Shown piece by piece: positions 1-7,006 of a DNA stretch of 29,751 nt. The translations under genes and the position numbers were made by a program. Location of the stretch: NCBI GenBank assembly GCA_944324205.1, contig CALUVK010000003.1, positions 1 to 29,751 on the forward strand, given 5' to 3'. The notes beneath the pieces are model-generated. The model was not told the DNA's origin, ran no database searches, and saw only the letters and a program-made list of their open reading frames with translations. Numbering within the stretch: the stretch's first letter is position 1; each line of letters begins with the position of its first letter. This stretch comes from Candidatus Gastranaerophilales bacterium (GTDB lineage: Bacteria; Cyanobacteriota; Vampirovibrionia; Gastranaerophilales; Gastranaerophilaceae).

Positions 1-77
1 GTTTTATTCTTTTTCGTCGCAAACAGTGTAAATATACATAAAAAGAGCCTTTTCGGCTCTTTTTTATAAATGGTGGG
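1..77. repeat. Left copy of 77-bp direct repeat (candidate att site)
   Basis: Bases 1-77 match 1853-1929 without a mismatch that I can see, and the repeat may extend beyond the window edge. It contains a terminator-like hairpin (AAAAAGAGCC / GGCTCTTTTTT) and ends in TGGTGGG, which in the right-hand copy is the 3' CCA end of tRNA-Leu. This is the pattern left when an element integrates at a tRNA 3' end. Past base 77 the two copies diverge, although a scrambled tRNA-like stretch (AACTCGAACT at about 100-109) follows. The att interpretation is inferred. Confidence 0.75.
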
Positions 78-482
78 AGAAAGTTGACGGAACTCGAACT
101 TTTAATGTTCATGAACTTCTTGAATTGAAACCGTATCTCATGGACATTCTTAGCAGTGAATAGGTAAGAGTTAATATTATGGTAAGTGATATATATTCAA
201 TATATCATGTCCCCTATATCTATTGTATGTGTTTGAGAAGAAATAAAAATAATTGTTGATAAAAATTCCTGTCTATTTAGTAATAGGCTGTTATTAAGTC
301 AAGAAAAAAAATCTTATGTCTAAATGTGAAAGGTTGAAGTGAAACTGATAGAAGCAAGCGAAGCGTGAGGGGTGGAAGTTTGTTGCTGGTGCAAGTGAGT
401 CTGCACCACAAGCGAGCGAATGCGAGCTAGGGGCGGACTCTGAGGTGCGTAAGTAAATAAAGATACATTCATTATGTATTAC
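78..482. other. Non-coding or decayed stretch with hairpins
   Basis: I see no convincing gene here. A 44-codon open frame runs through the repeat boundary and stops near 164 but has no proper start. There are three visible inverted repeats: TGATATAT/ATATATCA at 187-207, GGTGCA/TGCACC at 388-407, and a longer arm pair at 449-486. The 340-450 stretch is clearly richer in G+C than its surroundings and has two imperfect copies of an AAGCGA...AGGGG..GGA block (about 356-376 and 409-437). It may be the regulatory or recombination region of the decayed element. Confidence 0.4.
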
Positions 483-486
483 TTAC
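449..486. terminator. Strong hairpin at the end of the element's G+C-rich block
   Basis: Arms GTAAGTA (449-455) plus ATACAT (463-468) pair with ATGTAT (474-479) plus TACTTAC (480-486) around a 5-nt TCATT loop. It overlaps the stop of the weak minus-strand ORF at 483-734, so it could be its terminator. It could also be a recombination or regulatory structure. There is no clean T-run on either side. Confidence 0.35.
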
Positions 487-734
487 TCCTCTATAAGTGT
501 AACGAAACTTTGAGTTACGCTGACTTTTAAGGTGGATTGAGGAAGTTCATGCATAAGTTTATACCAATAAGAATAAAAGCTCTTGTTGTAGCCCCTGCTG
601 TTGACCTCAGAATTAATTTTCATGTAGACTACATAGGCAAAGTTGTTGACACAGAAGGGTTTAAGCCTGTTTTTAGATTGGTTAAATAAGACTATGTGCA
701 AACTTGTCTTTACATTACTTAATATACATGGCAA
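483..734 (-). CDS. Doubtful small hypothetical protein
   Basis: This is an 83-codon open frame rich in N, S, K and Y, with no recognised domain. It lacks a clear Shine-Dalgarno sequence before its ATG. It is listed only because it fills the gap between the element's hairpins and the well-supported small gene at 805, and because a strong hairpin sits at its stop. It may equally be a chance frame in decayed DNA. Confidence 0.2.
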   Translation of the reverse strand: MPCILSNVKTSLHIVLFNQSKNRLKPFCVNNFAYVVYMKINSEVNSRGYNKSFYSYWYKLMHELPQSTLKVSVTQSFVTLIEE

Positions 735-804
735 GTTTCTATGACAAAAATACTTTATATATACAGTAAGTAGTTAACGATTATGTTATATAGGAGATAA
801 CAAT

Positions 805-1134
805 ATGGCTAATGTAAAAGGTCTATTACTACAAATTCCAAATGTCATTAACACTAGAATGTGTCGAAATGGCACACTGATTGAATATGCTAAAAATGGC
901 AGAAGAATGTACACATTTGGGGCTAATACAGCACCTTATAAAGCTGGATTTACGCAAATGGAAGTAACTCGTTCACAACATTATGATTTTCTAAATTTAA
1001 CAATGTTTAGAGATGGCAAGCCTATAATGCAAGCTGGGAAAATGTTTTCTCCAAAAGAAAATGCCATTGTATATGCCCACATGGGTAACCCATTTAGAAG
1101 TATTGCTGAATACATAAGAAAATTCTCTATATAA
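805..1134 (+). CDS. Small hypothetical protein of the tRNA-Leu element
   Basis: A 109-aa protein that I do not recognise. The start is well supported: AGGAGA lies 8 nt before the ATG, with an AT-rich promoter-like stretch upstream. No signal peptide or membrane segment is visible. The sequence is balanced and slightly basic, with aromatic residues and a GRRMYTFGA stretch near residue 32 that would suit a small compact or nucleic-acid-binding protein, but this cannot be assigned. It lies between the tRNA-derived direct repeats, next to a serine-recombinase remnant, so it is probably cargo or a control gene of the integrated element. It ends 28 bp before the stop of the opposing recombinase fragment. 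Confidence 0.65.
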   Translation: MANVKGLLLQIPNVINTRMCRNGTLIEYAKNGRRMYTFGANTAPYKAGFTQMEVTRSQHYDFLNLTMFRDGKPIMQAGKMFSPKENAIVYAHMGNPFRSIAEYIRKFSI

Positions 1135-1162
1135 AGAAAGTCATAGACAAACAATAATTGTG

Positions 1163-1429
1163 TCATGCAACTTCATTCAGCCTGTTCAAGAAGTTGTACA
1201 GATTACCTACAGAACAGCCGTACTGCTTGGCGATAATGGTTTTGGGTACACGTAGAGCTACCAGCCGTAATATATCGGCAGAATGCTCATCAAGTTTTGA
1301 TTTTCCTTTACCAGAAGGGCGACCTAATTTAACCCCAGCCTGTTTTTTGGCATGGAGTGCTTCACGTGTGCGAAGGCTTATAAGCTCTCCTTCAATTTGG
1401 GCTACGAGGGCAAATATTGTTTTTGTAAT
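1163..1429 (-). pseudogene. Serine recombinase/invertase, C-terminal remnant
   Basis: The minus strand encodes a C-terminal piece of a resolvase/DNA-invertase family site-specific recombinase. Visible landmarks are ALVAQIEGELISLRTREAL (the long E-helix region following the catalytic domain), KKQAGVKLGRPSGKGKSKLD (the conserved hinge before the DNA-binding domain), and a helix-turn-helix tail with VPKTIIAKQYGCSVGNLYNFL. The catalytic N-terminal domain with the active serine is absent: an in-frame TAA (1430-1432) lies just upstream and no start codon is available. The family would normally be about 180-200 aa, so more than half is missing. It is probably the dead recombinase of the element bounded by the direct repeats. 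Confidence 0.85.
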
Positions 1430-1478
1430 TTAAAATGTTGTATATTTTATTTATTTTTAGAGTGACAACTTAATTGCA

Positions 1479-1655
1479 ATGCCGATTAAATTTTAAAAAT
1501 CTACTAAATGGTGTGGTAGTAAAGCAGCAAAGTTTGAACTCTTTGAGATGCATAAAAAAAAGCTGATTGAAGAACCTAAAAAGTCAGAAGCAGTCTTACT
1601 TTTAGAATATTATAGACTTTTAAACAAACATATATTACATCAGAAAATAACATAA
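1479..1655 (+). pseudogene. Interrupted short ORF, unknown
   Basis: An ATG at 1479 gives five codons, a TAA at 1494-1496, then 52 open codons in the same frame to a stop at 1653-1655. The later part is rich in lysine and leucine (FELFEMHKKKLIEE..., LLLEYYRLLNKHIL) and looks like a helical protein fragment. An internal ATG at 1548 could start a 35-aa peptide, but no good ribosome-binding site is visible. I do not recognise it. It is most likely a broken gene of the decayed element. Confidence 0.3.
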
Positions 1656-1693
1656 ACTGTTATAAAAAACTTATGAATGTTAATTAAAACGTG

Positions 1694-1779
1694 TGTCACC
1701 CTGAATTTATTTCAGGGTCTTACCAATTGGGCATGATATTTGCTTTCTGATAAGATGCTGAAACAAGATCAGCAAGACA
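1694..1779. repeat. MITE-like short palindromic intergenic repeat
   Basis: The unit begins TGTCACCCTGA and ends TCAGCAAGACA, which are imperfect inverted ends. Inside are two small hairpins: CCCTGAA/TTCAGGG with loop TTTAT (1699-1717) and GCTGA/TCAGC (1757-1773). This architecture is typical of dispersed non-coding palindromic repeats seen between genes in many bacteria. Only one copy lies in this window, so its repeat status is inferred from structure. Confidence 0.55.
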
Positions 1780-1852
1780 GAATATGTTAAAAGACTCGAA
1801 CCTCTAAAAACCCGGATAATTAAAGACTTTAGCCTGTTTTTAAAAATTTTGG

Positions 1853-1929
1853 GTTTTATTCTTTTTCGTCGCAAACAGTGTAAATATACATAAAAAGAGC
1901 CTTTTCGGCTCTTTTTTATAAATGGTGGG
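1853..1929. repeat. Right copy of 77-bp direct repeat (tRNA-Leu 3' end and terminator)
   Basis: This is the second copy of the sequence at 1-77. It joins the intact tRNA-Leu gene: its last seven bases (TGGTGGG) are the tRNA's 3' CCA end and acceptor. It would be the attachment site on the tRNA-proximal side of the decayed element. Confidence 0.75.
1891..1918 (-). terminator. Terminator of tRNA-Leu
   Basis: AAAAAGAGCC (1892-1901) pairs with GGCTCTTTTTT (1907-1917). Read on the minus strand it lies directly after the tRNA-Leu 3' end and finishes in a T-run. It is symmetric enough to work in both directions. It is duplicated in the left direct repeat (about 40-65). Confidence 0.75.
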
Positions 1930-2004
1930 CATGAAGAGACTCGAACTCCCACGCTTGCGCACTAGTTCCTAAGACTAGCGTGTCTACCATTCCACCACAT
2001 GCCC
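1923..2004 (-). tRNA. tRNA-Leu (anticodon UAG)
   Basis: The minus strand folds as a class II tRNA. The acceptor stem is GGGCATG/CATGCCC with discriminator A and an encoded CCA. The D-arm (GTGGAATGGTAGACAC) is typical of bacterial tRNA-Leu. The anticodon stem is CTAGT/ACTAG with loop CTTAGGA, giving anticodon TAG, which reads CUA and CUN leucine codons. A variable arm (TGCGCAAGCGT) and a T-loop (TTCGAGT) follow. The gene is intact although it borders the decayed integrated element. Confidence 0.95.
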
Positions 2005-2149
2005 ATAGCGTTTGAAATAAATATATCAAGAGCAGAATGGATTGTCAAATATTTAGTTTCAAAAATAAAATAAAAATAAATATTATTAAATAATGTAACA
2101 ATTTAGTGATTTTGGAGCAAAAAAAATTATATTCGAGTTTTGTTAGTAG

Positions 2150-2155
2150 TATAAT
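2150..2155 (+). promoter_or_regulatory. Possible -10 box of the TPS-domain gene
   Basis: TATAAT lies 32 bp before the start codon. No good -35 sits 16-18 bp upstream (TTATAT at 2127-2132 is weak), so the assignment is tentative. Confidence 0.4.
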
Positions 2156-2186
2156 GTAATCCCAGTCGAAAGAGTAGGTGTATTGT

Positions 2187-4208
2187 ATGAAAAGTATTAA
2201 GCGCAAATTATCAGCAGTTGTTTTGTCAGCAATGTTAGTATCAACACAAGCTATGGCTATTGAATTCGATGGAGGACTTGATACTGGGCTTGGTAAAGAA
2301 CACGGCGGCGCAGTAATTGATAAAATTACAGGTGGTTATGTCGATTATAACAAAGGCAATAATTCCTTTGATTTAAACTTTAACGGCGATGCTCATGTTA
2401 ATTGGGGGAATTTAAATATTGATAAAGGAGAGTCTCTTAATTTTAATGCTGCTAACGGTGCTAACGGGCTTACAATATTAAATACAGTAAATAGCGGAAT
2501 GTCAACAATATATGGTCAGATAAATGCTAACCCGGGTATTGCAAAATTAATTATTTCCAACCCGAACGGTGTTTTATTTGATGGAGCTCAGTTTACTACA
2601 GCTGGTGATGCGATGATTACTACTCAACCAATAACGGCAGAATTTATTAATGGTCAAATGCAGCTTGCAAATAATGTAAATTCTATACCTGTCGGAATGG
2701 TTCAAATAAAGGATTCTAATTTTAATGTCGGCGGTGAATTCAATATTCTTGCTCCAGCTATAGATATTGCAAAAGGTTATATTCAAGCTAAAAACGGTAT
2801 AAAATTAGTTACTGAAAACGGACAAGATTATCTTGCCGCTAATGCTGATAACGAAGATGCAATGTATCCGGGAGTAAGTATGGAAGCAGTGAATATTGAC
2901 GGTGATGTTTATATTCAAAACAAAGGCGGCAGCGTCAGAACATCAAATGGCGGAACGATTAACGGAAATGTAAATGTTACGTCAGATAATGGTTCGGTAG
3001 CATTCAACTATCGAAATAACGGTGAAAAACTTACTATTAACGGGAATTTAAATTCTAATGCAAACGGACAAATGACTTTTGTAAGAAATGCTGATGTAAA
3101 AGGTAATCTTGCTCTTTCAAATAGCGGCGGGTTTGTTGATATAGGGGATGTTCATGTAACGGGTAATGCCGATTTAAAAACAACAGGAGTTGACGACATT
3201 ACTGATAACAAGTTTAACCATTTTGTACACGTTATCGGCGAAACTCAAGTTGACGGGAATTTGAATGTAGATTCATCACAAAATATTCACATTGGCGGTT
3301 ATGATTATGATGCGCAAAAACTCGCAGATGGTAAATTAACCGTAGGTGGTGATTTAACAGCACATGCTCATAACGGTCATGTTATGACAACAATTGATAC
3401 AAGTGCAAACAAGATTTCTTTAAAATCTGATACACATAATGTTTTAACAGATGGTAAAGCAACTTTGACAGCGAATCAGTATGACTTTTCTGCAAACGGT
3501 TATATCGGCGGTTTGCAAGCTACTGACGGTATGACCGTTGATCAAAAAGTTTTGACAATAATGGAAAAATATTATTTAATTCCTGAAACTGTTGGAACTC
3601 CTGCTTATATAAATATTGCAGGTGGTGAAGTTACCGGAATTAATACTCCGACCGGAGCTTCCGCTTATATAGCTTCAAACGGTAATATGACAGTAACCGG
3701 TGCAAATGCAGGCAATATTTATTTGACATCCTACGGCAAAGATATAAATATTACCGGAAACAATGTTCATGCTAACAATATTACAGTAGGCGGCGAAACT
3801 GACAAGTTAAAAGTTGATTATCCTTCAAGAGATTATAACCTGACTTATACAAATATCAGAGACAATGCTCAGGTTAATATTAAAGGTAATGAAGAAATTA
3901 CTTATAACTTGACGAATGGTGAAAACGGTTACAATAGAGGACAGCAAATAAAAGGTGAAAACACTTATCTTGTAGGACCGGAAGGCCCTGATGGCCCTGG
4001 ACCTGGCCCGACTCCGGATCCGGATCCAAATGAAAGTGCTAAAGTTTTAAGAAGTTATGAAAGACAGCCAAACGTAACAGCAGCACAACCTTACACACCA
4101 ATAGCTTACGCAGCAGATTTGGATGAAGATCAACAAAATGATAAAGGTATTAGAAAAAATGTTGATGGTTCTGTAACTGTTGTAAAAGCATTTCCAATGA
4201 TTGATTAA
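2187..4208 (+). CDS. Secreted TPS-domain (filamentous hemagglutinin-like) protein
   Basis: This 673-aa exported protein starts at the ATG preceded by an AGAGTAGG ribosome-binding site; an upstream GTG would add three residues but leaves no spacing. A Sec signal peptide is clear (KSIKRK, hydrophobic core, AMA cleavage at about residue 24). Residues 25-200 match the N-terminal two-partner-secretion domain of FHA/HMW1-type exoproteins, including the diagnostic NPNG motif (125-128) in IISNPNGVLFDGAQF. The middle is repetitive, Gly/Asn-rich and beta-strand-like (many GNLNV, GDV-type turns), as expected of a right-handed beta-helix. A Pro/Gly/Asp linker (GPEGPDGPGPGPTPDPDP) and a tail of about 60 residues follow. 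Known family members cross the outer membrane through a TpsB/FhaC pore and act as adhesins or toxins; no TpsB gene is in this window. The adhesin role is inferred. Confidence 0.85.
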   Translation: MKSIKRKLSAVVLSAMLVSTQAMAIEFDGGLDTGLGKEHGGAVIDKITGGYVDYNKGNNSFDLNFNGDAHVNWGNLNIDKGESLNFNAANGANGLTILNTVNSGMSTIYGQINANPGIAKLIISNPNGVLFDGAQFTTAGDAMITTQPITAEFINGQMQLANNVNSIPVGMVQIKDSNFNVGGEFNILAPAIDIAKGYIQAKNGIKLVTENGQDYLAANADNEDAMYPGVSMEAVNIDGDVYIQNKGGSVRTSNGGTINGNVNVTSDNGSVAFNYRNNGEKLTINGNLNSNANGQMTFVRNADVKGNLALSNSGGFVDIGDVHVTGNADLKTTGVDDITDNKFNHFVHVIGETQVDGNLNVDSSQNIHIGGYDYDAQKLADGKLTVGGDLTAHAHNGHVMTTIDTSANKISLKSDTHNVLTDGKATLTANQYDFSANGYIGGLQATDGMTVDQKVLTIMEKYYLIPETVGTPAYINIAGGEVTGINTPTGASAYIASNGNMTVTGANAGNIYLTSYGKDINITGNNVHANNITVGGETDKLKVDYPSRDYNLTYTNIRDNAQVNIKGNEEITYNLTNGENGYNRGQQIKGENTYLVGPEGPDGPGPGPTPDPDPNESAKVLRSYERQPNVTAAQPYTPIAYAADLDEDQQNDKGIRKNVDGSVTVVKAFPMID

Positions 4209-4266
4209 TTGGTTGTTCTTCCAAATTGCTAATCTTATCTTATCATGCTATTATTGAATTTGTATT

Positions 4267-5070
4267 ATGGCAGAAAGAAAAGATAAAAATACATACGAAT
4301 TAGTTGCGCGCTGGCTGGATGATTACAATTTAGCAACTGATAAATATGGAAAGACAAAGGCAAAGGCTCTGATTGTTACACGGATGTTGCCTATAATAAA
4401 GCGTATTGCAAAGACAATTGCAAGACGTTCTACTGACCCGATTGATGATTTAGTGCAAGCCGGTGCTATAGGTTTATTAAAGGCCATTGATACATATTCT
4501 AAGGACTTGAATGATAATTTTAAGATTTATGCCGGTTATTTTATTATCGGAGAGATGAAGCATTATTTAAGAGATAAGTTAAATACAATAAGGGTTCCAC
4601 GACATATTCAGGAACTTACTTATCGTATTAATAATTTTACTAAGAATCTTACTATGGAAGAAATGAATGAACTTACAAATGATGATGTTGCCGATGCATT
4701 AAGACTTTCAAGACGGGCAGTTGATACTGCTATTCAGGCTGACAGAAGGAAATCGATACTTTCTTTGGAAGATATTTATCTGGCAGATAATGATAATCTC
4801 GGCTATGAAGAAATGCTTGCAAAAGAGAATTACAATGAGGTTAGAGAGCTTCAAGATGCAAAGATTATTTTAAGAGATGTTATAGAAAAGCTTCCGGAAG
4901 AATATAGAGAGCTTGTAAAACTGTATTATTATAATGATATGGACCAAAAAGATATTGCAGAGATGAAAAACCTTTCTAAAATGCAAATTTCAAGAAAATT
5001 TAAAAAAGCTTTTAGTCTGCTATATAAAATGATTGCAGATAATGTTGAGGAAAATTCTAATGGAATTTAA
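4267..5070 (+). CDS. RNA polymerase sigma factor, group 3 (SigF/SigB/FliA-like)
   Basis: A 267-aa sigma-70 family factor. Region 2 spans about residues 35-110, with DDLVQAGAIGLLKAID (core-binding 2.1/2.2) and an IIGEMKHYLRDKLNTIRVPRH stretch (2.4/3.0) typical of SigF, SigB and FliA-type alternative factors. Region 3 is about 112-195. Region 4 is about 205-255 (LPEEYRELVKLYYYNDMDQKDIAEM, then a helix-turn-helix). There is no region 1, so this is not the housekeeping factor. The start has only a weak ribosome-binding site. Its last 11 bases overlap the prepilin peptidase gene, suggesting co-translation. In cyanobacteria SigF controls pilus genes, so the linkage fits a role in surface or pilus expression, which is inference here. 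Confidence 0.9.
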   Translation: MAERKDKNTYELVARWLDDYNLATDKYGKTKAKALIVTRMLPIIKRIAKTIARRSTDPIDDLVQAGAIGLLKAIDTYSKDLNDNFKIYAGYFIIGEMKHYLRDKLNTIRVPRHIQELTYRINNFTKNLTMEEMNELTNDDVADALRLSRRAVDTAIQADRRKSILSLEDIYLADNDNLGYEEMLAKENYNEVRELQDAKIILRDVIEKLPEEYRELVKLYYYNDMDQKDIAEMKNLSKMQISRKFKKAFSLLYKMIADNVEENSNGI

Positions 5071-5968
5071 ATACTACATATTATTCTGGATATGTATAAT
5101 CGGGCTTTGCCTCGGAAGCTTTTTTAATGTAGTGATATTACGTTCTTTAAGCGATGAAAGTATTATATTTCCCCCTTCAAAATGCCCGAAATGCGGAAAT
5201 AGGTTATATTGGTGGCATAATATTCCGCTGTTGTCATATGTGCTACTAAGGGGCAAGTGTTATTTCTGTAAAGAAAAAATCAGTATTCAATATCCAATAA
5301 TCGAGTTTTTAACTATGTTTCTGTTTGGGGTTTCGTTTTTAAAATTCGGTGTTAATTGGAAAACTTTGTTCGTAATATTCTGGCTTTCAGGGTTTATTAT
5401 AATGACCGCAACAGATTTAAAGGCAAAACTTGTTGACTGCAATATCGCAATTGCAATCGGGGTAACCGGAGTTTTATATAATTTTATTCAAACAGGCATG
5501 CATGGTTTTGTAAGTGCAATTTTGGGACTGATAGCAGGAGCTGTTATTCTTGAAATTATTGCAAGATTAGGTTACGTATTTGCGGGAACAAGAGCCATGG
5601 GCGAAGCGGATACTTACGTCGCTGGAGCTCTCGGGGCAATATTTGGAATACAAAATATACTTCCTGTTCTTTTGTATGGACTTATTGCTTCTATGATTTT
5701 TATTGTGCCAATGTTTTTATATAACCAGTATAAAAACGGCAATAAACTTACCTGTATTTTGTCGGTGTTATTTGTTCTGGTAGTACTTGTCTACTGTAAA
5801 TTGTGGATGAATTACTGGATGATGGGAGTATTAATCATTCTGGGGATTTTACTTTCAATTTCAATTCTTAAAAATATAAAACAGGAGGGAAACAGAAACT
5901 ATCTTCCTTATGTTCCTGCGCTCGCTCTTGGAGCTTTATATTTTATTTTTTTTAGTGTAAACTTCTGA
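5060..5968 (+). CDS. pilD: Type IV prepilin peptidase / N-methyltransferase
   Basis: A 302-aa inner-membrane aspartic protease that cleaves and N-methylates prepilins of type IV pili and type II secretion. The start at 5060 is chosen because GAGGAA lies 8 nt before it; the longer frame from 5033 lacks this. Residues 42-70 hold the two CxxC pairs (CPKCG and CYFCK) of the cytoplasmic zinc domain, and at least six hydrophobic helices follow. The first catalytic aspartate is D119 or D126 (TATDLKAKLVD). The second should sit in a GxGD motif, but here it reads GEAD (181-184): the Asp is kept and the second Gly is Ala. It overlaps the sigma factor gene by 11 bp and sits 1 bp from the next gene, so the three form an operon. 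PilC is encoded elsewhere in this window. Confidence 0.92.
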   Translation: MEFKYYILFWICIIGLCLGSFFNVVILRSLSDESIIFPPSKCPKCGNRLYWWHNIPLLSYVLLRGKCYFCKEKISIQYPIIEFLTMFLFGVSFLKFGVNWKTLFVIFWLSGFIIMTATDLKAKLVDCNIAIAIGVTGVLYNFIQTGMHGFVSAILGLIAGAVILEIIARLGYVFAGTRAMGEADTYVAGALGAIFGIQNILPVLLYGLIASMIFIVPMFLYNQYKNGNKLTCILSVLFVLVVLVYCKLWMNYWMMGVLIILGILLSISILKNIKQEGNRNYLPYVPALALGALYFIFFSVNF

Positions 5969-5969
5969 T

Positions 5970-6353
5970 ATGAGTGTATCGTATCCAAATCAATATAGAA
6001 ATTACTGTGTCTTTGATATAAAAGAGCGTAAATCTCTTGGAGAAATCAAAGCTTCGCTTGAAAACCCCAAATCAGAAGATGAAGTTTTGGAAGATTTATA
6101 TACACTTAACTTGATGCTCGATGACGGCGATAAGAGAGTAAGTGAGCTATATCCGGTCTTATCCGGCTACAATAATACAACATCTCCCTATATACAAACC
6201 TTTTTAGCAGGAATATACCGCAAAACTAAAATTCCAGACGCATTTGGCCCATTATGTGCAATGCTAATCAGAAATTCAATAAATCCGCCAAAAAACATCT
6301 CTTTTGACCCAAATGAAGAAATCGGCGGAGCTATTTTGGATTATTTGGCATAG
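5970..6353 (+). CDS. Hypothetical protein in the pilD operon
   Basis: A 127-aa soluble-looking protein that I do not recognise. It starts one base after the pilD stop, so it is almost certainly co-transcribed and translationally coupled. No signal peptide, membrane helix or cysteine motif is visible. The acidic middle (ENPKSEDEVLEDLYTLNLMLDD) is probably helical. The C-terminal half has a run of short conserved-looking helices (TSPYIQTFLAGIYRKTKIPDAFGPLCAML), a HEAT-like or helical-repeat flavour. A role linked to pili or to the sigma factor is suggested only by position. Confidence 0.8.
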   Translation: MSVSYPNQYRNYCVFDIKERKSLGEIKASLENPKSEDEVLEDLYTLNLMLDDGDKRVSELYPVLSGYNNTTSPYIQTFLAGIYRKTKIPDAFGPLCAMLIRNSINPPKNISFDPNEEIGGAILDYLA

Positions 6354-6397
6354 AGTATTACAGAATTGTAACATGTTTTAGTAATTTTAAAGGTAAA

Positions 6398-6905
6398 TTC
6401 AAGAAGCAATCGCAGCACTACAGAGTTGAAAAACTTGTTTGGGTGTCATATAATTAAGAATTTTCATAAGCCTATGTTAATCCAATTTTTAACATACGCA
6501 ATTTCTTCTTCTGGTATATTATCTAAATCTGTCCCTTTGGAGAAGAACCTTAGGAGCAAACCATTGATATTTTCTACTTTTTTCAACAAGTGGAGCTGTT
6601 TTAATTAAATCTACAAAATAAACTCGCTGGTAGATTATTTCCAGAGTTCACAGACTATTTTATCTGTTTGAGAACCTATATATTTTCTGCGGTAATACTA
6701 TACTTCAGGTCATTTAATTTCCTTGATATTATACTCGGGCTTCTGCCTAATTCTTTTGTTATTTTTCTAATTGATAATCCTTCCCTTTGAAGGATTGTTA
6801 TTTTGTCGTATTCGCGAAAACTTTGCAAGCACTTCATTTTTACTAACTCCTTTCTGCATTTATTCTAGTACATTTTAGGAATTAGTGTTGCGATTACTTC
6901 TTGAA
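6398..6905 (-). mobile_element. IS30-family insertion sequence remnant
   Basis: A 508-bp relic is bounded by inverted repeats TTCAAGAAGCAATCGCAGCA... (6398-6420) and its near-complement at 6883-6905, 23 bp with two mismatches. Inside, on the minus strand, are the first 53 codons of an IS30 transposase and then, after a large internal deletion and frameshifts, its C-terminal region (VENINGLLLRFFSKGTDLD, MTPKQVF). An intact IS30-type element is about 1.0-1.2 kb, so about half is gone. It cannot move on its own. No clear target-site duplication is visible. Confidence 0.88.
6400..6837 (-). pseudogene. Broken IS30 transposase
   Basis: The minus-strand start at 6837 follows a good AAGGAG ribosome-binding site. 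The first 53 residues are the IS30 helix-turn-helix (REYDKITILQREGLSIRKI, ELGRSPSIISRKLND), ending at a TAG (6676-6678). The central DDE catalytic core is missing. The C-terminal part reappears in shifted frames at about 6600-6410: SSTC, VENINGLLLRFFSKGTDLD, then RLMKILNYMTPKQVFQ, matching the end of IS30 transposases. At least two frameshifts and one internal deletion are needed. The N-terminal DNA-binding piece could still be translated as a 53-aa peptide able to bind the flanking repeats, but this is speculation. Confidence 0.85.
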
Positions 6906-6951
6906 AGCATGCAATAGATTATTTTTTAGATAATAGTTGTTTTTTTAGAAC

Positions 6952-6979
6952 TTTACAACATATTTTTTTATTATATACT
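6952..6979 (+). promoter_or_regulatory. Promoter of the glycine-rich small protein
   Basis: TTTACA (6952-6957) and TATACT (6974-6979) are separated by 16 bp and lie just before an AGGAGG ribosome-binding site. The same hexamers occur before rimP with 17-bp spacing. Confidence 0.6.
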
Positions 6980-7006
6980 TGGCTCTGAAAAATATAGGAG
7001 GTTTAT

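Noticed and set aside
78..115. Possible second tRNA 3' fragment after the left direct repeat
   Set aside because: TGGTGGG and AACTCGAACT look tRNA-like, but the T-arm and acceptor cannot be paired with normal spacing.
340..450. CRISPR-like repeats
   Set aside because: There are only two imperfect copies and no regular spacers; no cas genes are present in the window.
1158..1433. Plus-strand 91-codon open frame
   Set aside because: It is the shadow of the serine recombinase remnant, which reads on the minus strand with clear family motifs.
1707..1952. Minus-strand 81-codon open frame near tRNA-Leu
   Set aside because: It runs through the tRNA, its terminator and the palindromic repeat, so it is not a gene.
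6426..6608. Plus-strand 60-codon open frame
   Set aside because: It lies opposite the degraded C-terminus of the IS30 transposase and has no ribosome-binding site.
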